Of a DNA stretch of 64,000 bases, positions 22,246 to 33,762 are shown piece after piece. The number at the start of each line of letters is the position of its first letter. The stretch's first letter is position 1. The translations under genes were made by a program, and so were the position numbers. The notes under the pieces were generated by a model that saw only the letters and a program-made list of their open reading frames with translations, had not been told where the DNA came from and ran no database searches. The DNA is taken from assembly GCA_014904845.1 (NCBI GenBank), contig MU119204.1, forward strand, positions 186,001 through 250,000, given 5' to 3'. Source of the DNA: Acephala macrosclerotiorum (lineage: Eukaryota; Ascomycota; Leotiomycetes; Helotiales; Mollisiaceae).

Positions 22246-22827
22246 ATGGCGACCGCGGTTCCACCACCATACTCCATGCCACCGCCTTGCTATTCTCAAG
22301 CAGCTGATCATAATCCTCAAAGACACTTGGTCAACAACAACCAGGTATGGCAAGTGGCACAACCTTCTCCACAACCTACAGCAAGTCCTGTAGTCCAAGC
22401 TCAACCTATACCAGTATCTCAGCCTACATTCTCGCAGCAGCCCGTGCCATACCCTCAGGCCTACTCCCAACTCATCCAGTATCAACAACCCTTCATGCCA
22501 ACTCCGTATCCATACAAATACCCCTATCCTCTAGTTCCTGGTAACATGCAACCATACCAAACCCCTGTATCCTTCTACCGACAGCCTCAGGTTCCATATC
22601 AACAACGACCAGTCTTCTATCCAGCTACTCCCCAAGCAGTACCAGCAATACCACTTGAACTAGCTGTACCGCCTCCACCAGAGGGCTATGTGCTCATCCC
22701 CGGGACAAACTATGCTGTGCCAGGAGAATGGATGTCAAAGAAGTTTGAGAAATCGAATACTAAGAAAGAGCGTGCGAAAGTGCCGTTGCCTGTGTTATAT
22801 GGATTGAAAACTATGCTTGGGACGTAA
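22246..22827 (+). CDS. Pro/Gln/Tyr-rich hypothetical protein
   Basis: This is an uninterrupted 193-codon frame. Residues 1-130 are low-complexity, dominated by Pro, Gln, Tyr, Val and Ser, with repeats such as YPQAYSQLIQYQQP and PYPYKYPYPL. The C-terminus is more ordered: PPPPEGYVLIPGTNYAVPGE, WMSKKFEKSNTKKERAKVPL, then VLYGLKTMLGT. There is no signal peptide or membrane span. The family is not recognised. Composition and the pattern of a P/Q-rich body with a short conserved tail resemble the disrupted gene immediately upstream, suggesting but not proving a tandem pair. The start ATG at 22246 follows CAAAA. Confidence 0.6.
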   Translation: MATAVPPPYSMPPPCYSQAADHNPQRHLVNNNQVWQVAQPSPQPTASPVVQAQPIPVSQPTFSQQPVPYPQAYSQLIQYQQPFMPTPYPYKYPYPLVPGNMQPYQTPVSFYRQPQVPYQQRPVFYPATPQAVPAIPLELAVPPPPEGYVLIPGTNYAVPGEWMSKKFEKSNTKKERAKVPLPVLYGLKTMLGT

Positions 22828-23254
22828 GGGTATGCTGGCTTGTGGGAAGAGAGTTTGGCTGTGGACAGGGTTATCAGGAAATAGAATATAGAGAATGGTA
22901 GACTTATCAGGTTGAGGTAGTGTTCAGGATAATAGTCGAGGATGGTAGACTCGAGGGAACGACAGTGCTGTACCAAGAGAATAAAATAAACCGAATAAAT
23001 GGACTGCATTAATGTGTTGATGTTATGTGTGCAAATAGGAAGTGCATCAGAGTAGATTAAGACACTAGAAGGAGTCAGACGAGCTTGATGTTTCTGAATG
23101 TGACCGACTTCCTATTCACAAAGAGCTCAAACCGAAACATGCAGGAAAGAAGTGCAAAGAACAAACCAGAAAATAATTCCTAGCCAATAAAACAGAATCA
23201 TCCAGCCAGTCTACACAGAAAAGCTCGCAGAAACAGCGTGACATCACCGCAGCG
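22828..23254. other. Intergenic, nothing recognised
   Basis: AT-rich spacer between two plus-strand genes; no repeats or RNA genes identified. Confidence 0.5.
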
Positions 23255-23797
23255 ATGGCTTCCGAGCTATCATCGTATATCCTCCATCCTCTCCTCATGC
23301 GCTTCAAATCACTCACCTATACCCCCATAAGCTCACAACGTTCCGAACTTCCACTCCCAGAGATCGTCCTTGATCCCCTGTGCTCCCGCTCGTTCACCAT
23401 CGTCTCGACTCTGGAGTATCACTTTCCCTCCTTCTTGAAGAAGACGTATCCCAAGGAGAAGCCGAGCCGCTCAATCTTCGAAAACGGGACACTGATCAAG
23501 CCGTATGAGTGTGTGAAACTCCCTCTTGTGTTTGAGGACACGACGGGCCAAGAGTTGAAAATCGAGGTCGAAGTCAGGGTTTCTCAAGCGAAAGAGGTCA
23601 GCGGAAATGGGGGGTTGGATGGCAAGGTTGTGCTTGGTAAGGACTTTTGGGGAAGGGAGGATGTGGAGGTTTGGTGGTTCGGTGATGTGAAAATGAGAGA
23701 GAATAAGAAGAGTTGGTGGGGTTGGGGGAAGGAAAAAAGTGAGGGGTTCTTGGGTTTGGTTGTTGAGGAGAAGATGGTTAGGTTTAAGTTGGAGTGA
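23255..23797 (+). CDS. Hypothetical protein, 180 residues
   Basis: This is a single open frame starting ATGGCTTCCGAG. It has no signal peptide or membrane segment. The sequence is mixed alpha/beta in appearance, with YILHPLLMRFKSLTYTPISS, a central LVFEDTTGQELKIEVEVRVS strand-like segment and a Trp/Lys-rich stretch (KSWWGWGKEKSEGF) near the end. I do not recognise a family. The opposite strand is also fairly open, so coding status rests on composition and an intact ATG-to-stop frame. Confidence 0.5.
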   Translation: MASELSSYILHPLLMRFKSLTYTPISSQRSELPLPEIVLDPLCSRSFTIVSTLEYHFPSFLKKTYPKEKPSRSIFENGTLIKPYECVKLPLVFEDTTGQELKIEVEVRVSQAKEVSGNGGLDGKVVLGKDFWGREDVEVWWFGDVKMRENKKSWWGWGKEKSEGFLGLVVEEKMVRFKLE

Positions 23798-24116
23798 TGG
23801 AGACGTACAGTACATGCGAAGTAATGAGAGGATGTTGGATACGTGTATAGATATTCCGGCCCAACTTGGTTCGCTGTTCGGTATAGTGTGGTTGCATATG
23901 AGCATCTTGGAAGCTGTGACAGTTCCAGAAATCCAGGCTTGATATCGGCTCCCGCAGGGGCAATCGGTGCATGTTGAAGTGGACTCGTAGTCCCTCTAAA
24001 TAACGCAGTGCCCTTTTGCTTGCTAAAAGCTCCCCTCTTATGCCCATAACTCCAATCCATATGCACACCGTCCAATGCTCAGCCTATAATTGATTCCCAT
24101 TCTCACTTCCCCACGC
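23798..24116. other. Convergent 3' spacer
   Basis: About 320 bp between the hypothetical gene and the CBS-domain gene on the other strand; nothing recognised. Confidence 0.5.
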
Positions 24117-24714
24117 TCAAGCAGGTCGTCTCCTAGCAAACTCCTCCAAATCCGTCCTCGTAGCAACACCAAGTACGAATCGTCTTCGTTCGTCTGTAAC
24201 CACTGCAAATTCCTGCTTGCCGTTCTCGCCATTTTCACCGCCATTAAAGAACTGTTCTAGTTCCTCTAATGGCGTGTCCATGGTGATAACCTTGTAGATC
24301 CTTCCCTTTCTGCGGAACTTGACCATAGCCTTCGAGACTTCGTCTGTTTCCTTTACTTTGCCAGTGTCGAGCAGGATACGGAGGTGTGGAATGGAGAGAT
24401 AGCCTAGCAGAGCCCGATTCGATTCTGACACCACGGTGAGATGCGTGTAGTCTCGTTCGAAGGCGGAGAGGAGTGCGTGAGAGATGGGATCGTTGGGACT
24501 GCAGGAGAGAGCGGAAGGGGGGTCAAGGTCTTCGACTGTGGCCTGTGTCAAGGTCAGTATTGTGTCGTTTGTTTTGAGTCCGTTGAGCTTGTACTCCTCT
24601 GTATCGATTCGCCCATTTTGAGAGGCCTGGCTTGGCCGATGAGGCAATGTCTGCTATTCTTGATGCTACGTCGCTGCTTCCTACCGGAATTGCATTTGCC
24701 ATGGTTGTAGACAT
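24117..24714 (-). CDS. Small CBS-domain protein
   Basis: Exons (minus) 24714-24595 and 24542-24117, joined over a 52-bp intron with a clear branch site (ACTGAC), give 181 residues. The product begins MSTTMANAIPVGSSDVASRI and carries tandem CBS repeats: the first from ATVEDLDPPSALSCSPNDPI to LTVVSESNRALLGYLSI, the second from the region with YKVITMDTPLEELEQFF to FAVVTDERRRFVLGVATRTD. A paired CBS (Bateman) module usually binds adenosyl ligands, but no catalytic domain is attached, so only a sensory or regulatory role can be inferred. Met-5 (24702) is an alternative start. Confidence 0.85.
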
Positions 24715-25431
24715 GGGTGTGGGACAACGTTGGACGGATGGGTTGTTTTATTGACTTGCAGAGAAAAGGAAGTTGAGGGGTTTGAAGCAGCCTGGATTAA
24801 AGAAGCCTTTCTTTGGCGAATTCTACTTTGGAAATTATTTCTCACCATCGATGATTTAACACACGATCTTAAATCTGTTTTATTTCATTCTTAGAACGGC
24901 AGTCTTTCTCACTCCCACGTATTTACCCACAAAGATCAATTCCATTCAAAATATTTACTCCCTTTTCCCAGCTTTGTAGCCTTCTCAAGGGTTAGAAAGC
25001 TACGTCACTTTAGCGACCACTCCAGTCCAAGCTCCTTCGCGAACTTAGGCTTCTTTCCCCCCCTTCTGCTCTTATCTCCATCAACACTAACTTCCCATCC
25101 AGAAGTGCTCCGCGCTGGTCGTGCTCAATCGACCTTGTTTCGCCTTCGTTTTCTGTGATCTTTCTCAAGCCTTATTGTGGTTCGTTTCAGAGTCTCCTCT
25201 ACAAATCAGTGCTGGGTACCACTCGGGTGTGTCCGGGGATAAAGTGCTTGGAATCTGAAGCTGTGCCGTACGAGCCCCTCGCCTTTCCTTGTGTCAGCTT
25301 GGTCGAGGCATTGGACCCGCAAAATGACTTTGTGACCTTCAAGTTTCTTCTCAGTGTTTTCTCTCTTTCACTTTCATGCGTCGAGCCTCTCCTGTGTGCG
25401 TCACTAATAGTCGCAACACCAGGTTCACAAC
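24715..25431. promoter_or_regulatory. Divergent upstream region, CBS gene / phosphate carrier
   Basis: The 717 bp between two divergent start codons is rich in pyrimidine runs on the plus strand near 25,050-25,190, plausible leader of the carrier mRNA. No specific site is assigned. Confidence 0.45.
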
Positions 25432-26765
25432 ATGGATCTCGTCTTCCCATCCCGAGACACTCTTCACGATGTCTTCTATTCTGCTATTCCCTTTGGTCGT
25501 CGACCTGTAGTTGAGCAACAAGCAGCACCCTTCCCTTCTAAACGAACTCCTCTTCAAGCGCGTAGCGAGCTCTATACTGCTTGGAGTGTTGTGGACGATG
25601 CGAAGAACAAAGCCAATGCCTTGAGCAAGGAAGCTCAGGTGGAATTCGAGAAAGCGACTGCTAAAGCACAAGCTAAGACTGGTCACATCGAGTTGTATAG
25701 TGCCAAGTACTATGCGGCATGTACAGTTGGCGGTCTGCTTGCATGTGTAAGTCTAGGACTTTGAAAACCCGCTTGGAAACCTCCCAGCATTCTGACTCGA
25801 CACAGGGTCTTACACACACAGCCGTCACTCCTCTCGATCTCGTGAAATGCCGACGACAAGTTGACCCGAAGATGTATACTGGAAACTTTCAGGCTTGGGG
25901 AAAGATTGGCCGTGCTGAGGGATTCCGTGGTATCTATACTGGATGGGGACCGACATTCTTTGGTTATTCCGCACAAGGTGCCTTCAAGTATGGTGGTTAT
26001 GAATACTTCAAGAAGTTTTATGCCGCTCTCGCAGGAGCTGAGAATGCTGCTAAGTACAAGACTTGGCTTTACTTGTCCGCAAGTGCCTCTGCTGAGTTCA
26101 TTGCCGATGTTGCGCTCTGTCCTTTCGAAGCCGTCAAAGTCAGGATGCAGACGACAATCCCGCCATTTGCCAAAGGTACCTTTGATGGAATCAGCACGAT
26201 CACTAGCAAGGAGGGTTTCGGTGGACTCTACAAGGGATTGTACCCACTCTGGGGTCGCCAAATTCCTTACACTATGATGAAATTCGCGTCTTTCGAGACT
26301 ATTGTCGAGATGATCTACGAACGCTTGCCAGGCCAGAAATCAGACTACGGTAAAGGCGCCCAGACTGCAGTTTCTTTCACTGGTGGATATCTCGCTGGTA
26401 TTCTTTGTGCGATTGTTTCTCATCCTGCTGATGTTATGGTGAGTTCTCTTACTTGGTTTTGATTTCGATGGTGATGGGATTAGGTCTCCAAACTCAACGC
26501 CAATCGTCAACAAGGTGAAGCATTCGGTGCTGCCATGGGACGAATCTACAAGGATATCGGCTTTTCTGGTCTTTGGAATGGTCTTCCTGTCAGAATTGTC
26601 ATGATTGGAACGCTGACAGGTCTTCAATGGATGATCTACGTAAGTTTCTTTGACCAGCCTAAGTACAATACCTTGCTGATAATGCCACAGGATTACTTCA
26701 AGATCTTTATGGGATTCCCGACGACTGGTGGAGCCGCACCAGGAGCAACGCCACAGAAGAGTTAG
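25432..26765 (+). CDS. mir1: Mitochondrial phosphate carrier
   Basis: Exons 25432-25746, 25806-26438, 26484-26639 and 26691-26765 encode 392 residues. Three mitochondrial-carrier repeats carry the Px[D/E]xx[K/R] signatures: [20 protein letters not shown] and PADVMVSKLN (the second intron falls between VM and VS). Family knowledge: inner-membrane phosphate/proton symport supplying the ATP synthase. The [20 protein letters not shown] and [14 protein letters not shown] blocks are phosphate-carrier specific. An N-terminal extension of about 80 residues before the first repeat, with an Ala/Lys-rich helix ([20 protein letters not shown]), matches filamentous-fungal versions. Confidence 0.95.
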
Positions 26766-27986
26766 ACTGATGAGATGAGATGATTACGAGACCATAACAG
26801 GCAGTGCTTACCTCAAATTTCTCCTTCTTTCTGTAATATCTCATACATTTCAATGATTAGCAATGAAAGAGTCCTCCCTCCCAAGGCCACCATGCAACAA
26901 ACTCTACGAAGTCCGTGATGAGGGCTCGGTTTATGAGCTCACGTGATACGAACCGCCCCCTATTTTAAGCGGCCGTCTGCTTCAGGGTCTAACACGACAT
27001 CTTCTTTCGAGCTCAATCTTAGGAGGTTTGTGCATACGAAGGGCTGTCAAGGGTGTGTTTGACTGTGAGAATGAAGAATAGCATTCCCGGTCTCGTTGAA
27101 TGAGATCATGAGGTGTAGTTATGGTTTAAAACTTGGCGACTAGTTTTGAAGATTGGTAAAATAATTACGCTACGAAAACGTGGACGGATTTTGCGACTTG
27201 CAACAAATCTCGAAGCAGCCTTGCTTATCCAGATCTGATCTGGTTGAATCCTTAATTTATATTACTTCGGCACGCGAGGTTCACCTTGAGAACTTGTTCG
27301 GAAATAAGTAATGGGAGGTTAGTGATAGGCGAGCGAGAGATAAGGGGGCCTGCCCTGCTCGACCTGTTATCTACCATTATCATTTCATGGCGTCCGGCCA
27401 GCTAATCATCGTGCGTCAAGAGCGATCTGGTACCAATCCTTTCGCAGTGATGTATCTTTATTTGTTCCTCGTACCTGACTCCCGAAGTTGTTTGGGAATG
27501 GCGTCATAGCAATTAATCACTCTCAAATGTCCCTCAATTCTCGCATCGTTCACCAAGTATCTTGCCAAGATCTAATTCTGCACGTGCATTACAACTTGCC
27601 ATCATCACCTCAGCTGCTCAACTTGCTTTCCCCCAGAAGCCATGACAAATAAAAACCCCCAATCTATCAAAACGGACTGTAAGGACCTCCCCACCACCCA
27701 TTATGACCGAGATGGCTTCGAACAATGGCCTGTCCCGCAGTCAACCTGCCCCGATTACGGGCGCACCGAGAGGAGGCTAGAGAAAGCAAGAGACAATTAA
27801 AGCCAAGTTTTCTTCCTGTGCTCTCATGATCATCTCCGGCTGCAACCTCCCCTCCCAGTTTCACATCATTCCGCCTTGCAGAGTTTTTACATTCAATCTC
27901 TCTGACTCTTCATCTTCATACATAGATCTCCGGATCACCTACAAATCCGACCAAGAACCGTTTAGATATCAAAAGTCAAAGCAATC
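26766..27986. other. Intergenic, nothing recognised
   Basis: Holds the 3' flank of the carrier and the promoter of the DUF3602 gene. There is a CACGTGA site near 26,941. No supported gene; one minus-strand frame (27667-27864) has no motif. Confidence 0.5.
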
Positions 27987-28488
27987 ATGAGCGCCAGAGG
28001 AAGCACTGAAGTCAGCCACGGCCGTGGAGGTACGTAGCCTTTCCATTCCAGAAGCATTTGCAAAAATGGAAACTGACTTATATGTAACAGGCGCCGGTAA
28101 CATCGGCGAGGATGCTACTCCGTATGCCCTTCTGCCCACTACTTCACGCCCCCGCCTTGAAGACTAACATATCTGCAGCTATGGTGATGGTGAAATCGTC
28201 CGCGAGGGAGTCGTCGGTGACCATGGCGATGGTGCTTTTAGCACTGGTCGCGGAGGAGCAGCAAACATCGGATCTCCTGGAATCAAGGCCACTCAACGCA
28301 AGGATGAGGTTGCGATCCCAGAGGTAGCTCTCCGACTAAGCACAGACAACGAGAATTACCACGTTGGACGTGGAGGTGAAGGCAATGTTCACATTGCAGA
28401 GCCAACAAGCAAGCACCCCGAAGGTCTGGCCGACAAGTTGAAAAACAAGCTGTTCAAGAAGAAGGTGGCCAAGGAGGAGAAGGCATAA
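27987..28488 (+). CDS. DUF3602 family small protein (GRGG motif)
   Basis: Three exons, 27987-28029, 28091-28121 (31 nt) and 28179-28488, encode 127 residues. Three copies of a Gly-Arg-Gly-Gly motif are visible (SHGRGGAGNIG, STGRGGAANIGSPG, HVGRGGEGNVHI), the signature of DUF3602, which in yeast includes Par32. The tail is basic (LADKLKNKLFKKKVAKEEKA). The protein is otherwise polar and probably disordered. The function here is unknown; Par32-like proteins have been linked to TORC1/ammonium-transport control, which is family knowledge rather than something visible here. Confidence 0.88.
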
Positions 28489-29354
28489 TTGATGATGGCC
28501 GATTCTCGAGCGTTAGTTCATGATGGTACGGCGGCGGTAATGGATTAGGATACCGAGTTCAGGTTGACTGAAGCCATGGAAGGAATGATCTGGGGAGTTT
28601 GGAGGATTCTAGATACCACTGTTTCTTACACGAAACTTTTCTGCAGAATTGAGAGAGAAATGCGATGCTTTTAGACAAACACACAGACAGATACTGTACC
28701 CCGCATGTCAGTGCCAACGGTGCCTCATGCAACTTTTATCCCCGAGTAGCGCCACAGGACATTCCTCAGCATATTGTACGCCAGTCTAGGCTATGATTTC
28801 ATCAAAACAACAGCAGGTGCGACTGAGTGTGCAGTGTTTTTGTACCTTCCTGATGACAATACATCCATGAGAGAAAAGCAGAGATATGAGATGAAATCGC
28901 TGGTCTCTGCTCATTCCAGCGAGTCCCTTGGACAGGGGGTATTAATAAAAGTAGCGTGACATTGTTGAACGCGCCCGAAGAACTGAACCTTGCACGTCGC
29001 GAAGAGCGACCAACCTCTTTTCTTCCGCAACCATCAAGCAATCTTTCCATCCAGTAGCGCAACACTCCCTCCCTAATACATCTTTGATCTCGAGTAGAAG
29101 TCAAGCGCAACACTTACTCTGGAACATACTTACTCGAGTCCATGAGCACTTGCTGGCGCCGATCCTCGTACTCAAGTTTGCGACAATCAAAGTAGATCAA
29201 GCCCCTCATCCGCTGACAGCTGTCGAGCTTTCGTACACAGCAGCACATTGCTTTTGCATTAAGAACACCTTCAATCTGCAGCGCGCTGCCTCGATCCAGA
29301 TCGTCCGGTCACATCTACGCCAGCTACGAGATACTCCTACCCCTACCAGCGGCC
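28489..29354. other. Intergenic, nothing recognised
   Basis: The 3' flank of the DUF3602 gene and the promoter/leader of the BAH-PHD gene; no further features identified. Confidence 0.5.
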
Positions 29355-30584
29355 ATGGCACCTAAACATGGTCTCGCGGGCTTGCAGTCTGAGGAACAGG
29401 CAGCGAAACGCGCAAAGAGTTCAGCCACTCCAGCTTCGCGCTCTGCTACTCCCGCAGACACAAGTGCTAAGGTCCCCTTCAAGGTGGAATACCCGAACAT
29501 GAATACTTCGTCGCCGACGCATAAGCAGAAGCAATTGATAGACGCGGCCGACTTCCAAGTGAGCCCGTTCACTGCGAAGGGTGCGAGCAAGGAGGGAGAG
29601 CTTGATCAATACTATACGGTTACACCAACTACTGAGTGGGAGGATATGAAGAAGTACAATAACTTCATTAGTGAGTTTTGAGGTCTGGTATGAGATGGAG
29701 AAGATCTAACAAGTATTACAGTCCAAGGCGAAGTCTATAAGAACAACCAATTCGTGTTTGTACGAGGCGAGGACACACCGAAAGATAAGGATACAGAGGG
29801 CAGACCAAAGGACTTCTGGGTTGCTAGGATTCTGCAAGTAAGGGCAAAGAACGCGCAACATGTGTACGCGCTGGTAAGTGGAGGACTCTTACTTATAGAG
29901 TTCTTGATTATTGACTATTTAGGTGGCATGGATGTATTGGGCAGAAGAATTACCAGCACCGGCGGTCAAGGCACCAGATCAATTGACCAAGGAGTCGGGC
30001 AAGAGAAGATATCATGGGAGCCACGAGCTGATTGCCTCGAATTATATGGATGTCCTTGATGTGCTATCGTTTGCTGGAAAGGCAGAAGTACACCATTGGC
30101 TAGAGGAAGACGACAATCTACAGCATAAGTTGTACTGGCGACAGACCTTCTGCCGAGAAACCCAAGCTCTCTCAGTAAGTTACATCTCGCCTATATATCT
30201 CTTCAGAAAGGGGGAAGTGTACTAAGAGAGAAATAGAAATTACGGCAACATTGCATCTGCAAAGGCTATTTTAACCCTGAGGTCACGATGTACATTTGTG
30301 ATAATTCATCCTGTAAAATCTGGCTCCATGACGACCATTTAATCGACGATATCCTGATGAAGACGTATAAGAAGCAGAACAGTAACGACGGGACGAATGG
30401 GGTCGCAAAGGTGAATGGAAAGAAGATGAAGACTCCTCCGTATAAGGGCATCTTCAAGGCGACTATCCGAGAAGAGAACGACAAGCCTCCAGTGGCGCTT
30501 ATTACAGATCTGAGAGCAAATGCGGATCCGAAGACCTGGGAGGAACGAATCGCTTGCCCCAAGTGCGACGAACTCCTTCAATGA
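29355..30584 (+). CDS. BAH-PHD chromatin reader (EPR-1-like)
   Basis: Exons 29355-29670, 29722-29873, 29923-30174 and 30237-30584 give 355 residues. After a disordered N-terminus, a BAH domain runs from about residue 100 (IIQGEVYKNNQFVFVRG) through DFWVARILQVRAKNAQHVYA, VAWMYWAEELP, HGSHELIASNYMDVLDVLSF and YWRQTFCRETQ. A PHD finger starts at residue 246 (CICKGYFNPE, YICDNSSCKIWLHDDH), then a loop of about 80 residues precedes the last Cys pair (CPKCDELLQ at the C-terminus). Established: in Neurospora the BAH-PHD protein EPR-1 reads H3K27me3 and mediates facultative-heterochromatin repression. I infer a similar role from the shared architecture only. Introns are 49-62 bp. Confidence 0.9.
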
Positions 30585-31762
30585 TTGTGGACAAGAAAAC
30601 CATGATTGTTATCATGAGGTTGTCGAACCGCCGTTTGGAGGTTCTCTCTTCGACAATATACGTTCTCTGTACCGAATCGTCCAACCTCTTCGACAGCGAC
30701 GACTCACTCGTAGTGATTTGTAGTTGCAAGAAATCGGTTGGATGACGACGACAGTCTCGACAGGATAAGAAATTGGGAGAAAGTGGTTGATTTGGCTACT
30801 GGTCTTTGCGGAAGATTCTTGCAATTTTGCCACTGGCATTCACGGACGCGTTCACTTGGCGGCAACGCTTCTTACATTTCGGATCCGCTCTGTTATTAGT
30901 TTCTTGCACATACTTGATTTCGGTTGGTACTTTGATTTAATTGCTTCTAGTTCAGAGCGAGAGCCGGAGGAAAACACGGTGTCAAGATTCTTTTCCTTGC
31001 GAGGAGACGAATGAACTGCAATATGGGAGAGAGGAGGTATGGAAGTAGTCAATTTTTGTTATTTGCGAGGCGCTGGAGGAGCTTTACTCTACTTACTCTA
31101 TACCCTGCTTCGAAGTGGAGGAAGGAAGCGGAGGTGAATATGTAACATAACCTGACAGAGCGGCAGGCAAACACGAGATAGAGAGAGGAGGTGATGATCA
31201 TGAGTCAAATGGCATGAAGATATACTCTATTTCCCTCGCATCTCTGAAATAAACTTGCCAAACCTCGTCTCGAGGTCAAGTCGTACAACCCTCCAAGAAG
31301 AGACCATCCTGCAATTGACAGCCCAAGCATAAACTTTCCTACATCTTCGTGGCTGAATCTGCTTCTCTAGCTTAAGGTTCGGCACACTTATCCGGTCCTA
31401 CACCCAAGTTTAGAGGCTTGGAACCAATGCAATTTATACATCCAACTCCACTGTTCTGCAGCACACCTCTGATAGAGGCCCTACACCGTCGACCAAGCTC
31501 CGACGAGTAAATTTATATCACCTTCCTACTTACCCCTCACCATGGGCTATTTGCGGCTCAACATTTTTTCTGTCTTGAAGATGCAAAAGAAGTTCCATAA
31601 TTACCCCACCAGAAAAAGTGCTTGAGCTCCCAAAGGTGGGATCCAAGCTATCTTCCTGCAAAAGCCCTTCCCATTTCGGAAATCCGAATCTACAGAAATC
31701 TCCCTTCCTCCATTTCTGTTCAAATCCTCGCTTTCATTTGAGAATTGCGTGATGGAAAGACA
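30585..31762. other. Intergenic plus transporter leader
   Basis: No gene recognised. A 9-codon upstream open frame (31752-31781) overlaps the transporter start codon. Confidence 0.5.
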
Positions 31763-33253
31763 ATGCATGACAACTCGATAGTCTACTCAAAGCGAGAGCA
31801 GCAACTTCGCTCGGTTGATGCTGAAAAGGGGCTCAACCTTACCGAGAACTCGAAAATTATCAACGAGTCGGGGGCCTCGACATCGAGATCAGATCGCGAA
31901 GGTGAATCGCATGAACTTGCTTCGCTTGAAGCCGAGAAGGAGAGGAACGGGGTGTTGAGAAGGCTGTTGAACAGATTTAATGAGGGGAGACCGATTGATA
32001 CTTGTCCGCCACCAGATGGGGGTGTGAGAGCTTGGGTTACGGTTGTGCTTTGCCATATGGCGCTCTTCACGACGTTTGGGTTCGTACAATCTTATGGTGT
32101 GCTACAGACGCATTATGTCTCAGCATTGGATCTTCCTGCTTCAACGGCGGCTTGGATTGGATCGTTGTCGGCTTGTCTTATGATGGTTATGGCCACGTTT
32201 TCAGGACGTTTGACAGATGCGGGGTATTTCCACCAGACGCTGGCTGTGGGGACGTTTCTGCAGCTGCTTGGGTATTTTACTACGGCTGTGGCAAAGACTT
32301 ATTGGCAGTTGTTGCTCAGTCATGGACTTTGTATTGGGTTGGGAGGCGGACTGGTGTTTTGTCCTTGCATGAGCATTGTTGGGACTTATTTCTCGAAACA
32401 TCGGAGTTTGGCTCTGGCTATTTGTGCTATTGGCAACTCGGTTGGTGGTCTCGCTTTCGCTGCTGTTTTGCGGAATATGATTCCTTCGGTGGGGTTCCCT
32501 TGGGCGATGAGGACGTGTGGGTTCATTGTGATGGCGAGCATGGTGCCGGCGAACTTGATCTTGAAACCGAGAGTCTTGAAAAGTCAGGATGCACCGCTGG
32601 TGGAGTGGAAAGCGTTTACGGAGCTGACCTATTGTCTGTTTGCGTTGGGGATGTTCTTCACTTTCCTGGGCATGTGGGTGCCAGTATTTTATGTAAGTAT
32701 CACTCCTTCCGTGAGACACCGAGATTGGTCCTAACTTTGGTAGCTTGGTTCCTTTGGACGAGATATCATTGGCTTGAGTAGCAAGAACGCGTCTTCTCTG
32801 CTCCTTCTGATCAATGGTGTGGGTATTGCCGGACGTGTGCTTCCAGCACTTGCCGCCCACAGATTCGGACCACTAAACCTCATGATCCCTCTTACTCTCA
32901 TATCAGGAGTGATCCTCTTCTGCTGGGCTGCAGTAAAAGACTACCAGGGCATTCTTGTCTTTGATGTCATCTATGGCTTCATTATGGCTGCTGGTCAAGG
33001 AATGCTTCCTCCATCGCTAGGTAGCTTGACCTCGGATCTCTCGAGGATGGGAGTGAGAATGGGGATGGTGTTTTCGATATGCGGGCTGGCGTTGCTCATT
33101 GGACAGCCGTTGGGTGGAGTGCTGGTGACTGCCGATGGAGGAGACTATCTTTATACGCAGATGTATTCGGGAGCAGCAATGACTTTGGGGTCTATCTTCA
33201 TGGTGGGAGCGAGGATCTCAAGTAAAGGGTGGAAGCTTTGGGTGAAAGTATAA
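31763..33253 (+). CDS. MFS transporter, monocarboxylate (MCT/MCH) family
   Basis: Exons 31763-32692 and 32744-33253 encode 479 residues with about 12 hydrophobic spans. A polar cytosolic N-terminus of about 85 residues leads into PPPDGGVRAWVTVVLCHMAL, the MCT-family entry motif, then FGFVQSYGVLQTHYV, GGGLVFCPCMSIVGTYFSKH (TM5 region) and, after the intron, LGSFGRDIIGLSSKNASSLL. A probable plasma-membrane or vacuolar solute carrier; yeast Mch proteins show substrate cannot be predicted as monocarboxylate. The first ATG in frame is 31763; the preceding in-frame TTG at 31745 is not used as a start. Confidence 0.9.
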
Positions 33254-33762
33254 GGCTTTTGACGCCTACACTCTAATTTGAATCGTAGGATCTTCGACAT
33301 GCAAGGCGACCGAGGCGTAAGTTGCATTGGGAAGGCGTTGAGACTCTAACTCGAAATATCCTCTAAGAAGTGAAAATAATGCAATAAATAACAGACTTGT
33401 TAGATGCGCTTCCGGTTTTCTAGTTCATAACGTAGGGGACCATAAAATTGAGCAAGGAGCCTGGTGGTCTCCAGCGCCAGCCTGGTGATTTAGAATGGAT
33501 ACGCATAGTTTTATGGCTCTACATGGAACAGACGAATGATTTAAGGTTGACAGAAGATTCCTCAGAGTTTGTCGCAAATGTCCGTCACACATAAAGATGT
33601 GCTTCTACAAAGAATACCGGAGCATTGTTAGACTCGACCTCGAACATTGACAAGGCTGGGAGCCTTGGGAATTGTGGGACAGTCGCTTGACACCTCAAAC
33701 CGCAACCCCTCCATCCAAGTCAAGCTCCGTCCTTCACCTTATTTCCCCCTTCAACATTCAAA
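33254..33762. other. Intergenic, nothing recognised
   Basis: Spacer of 509 bp between transporter and capping-protein genes on the same strand; the last 60 bp are CT-rich leader. Confidence 0.5.
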
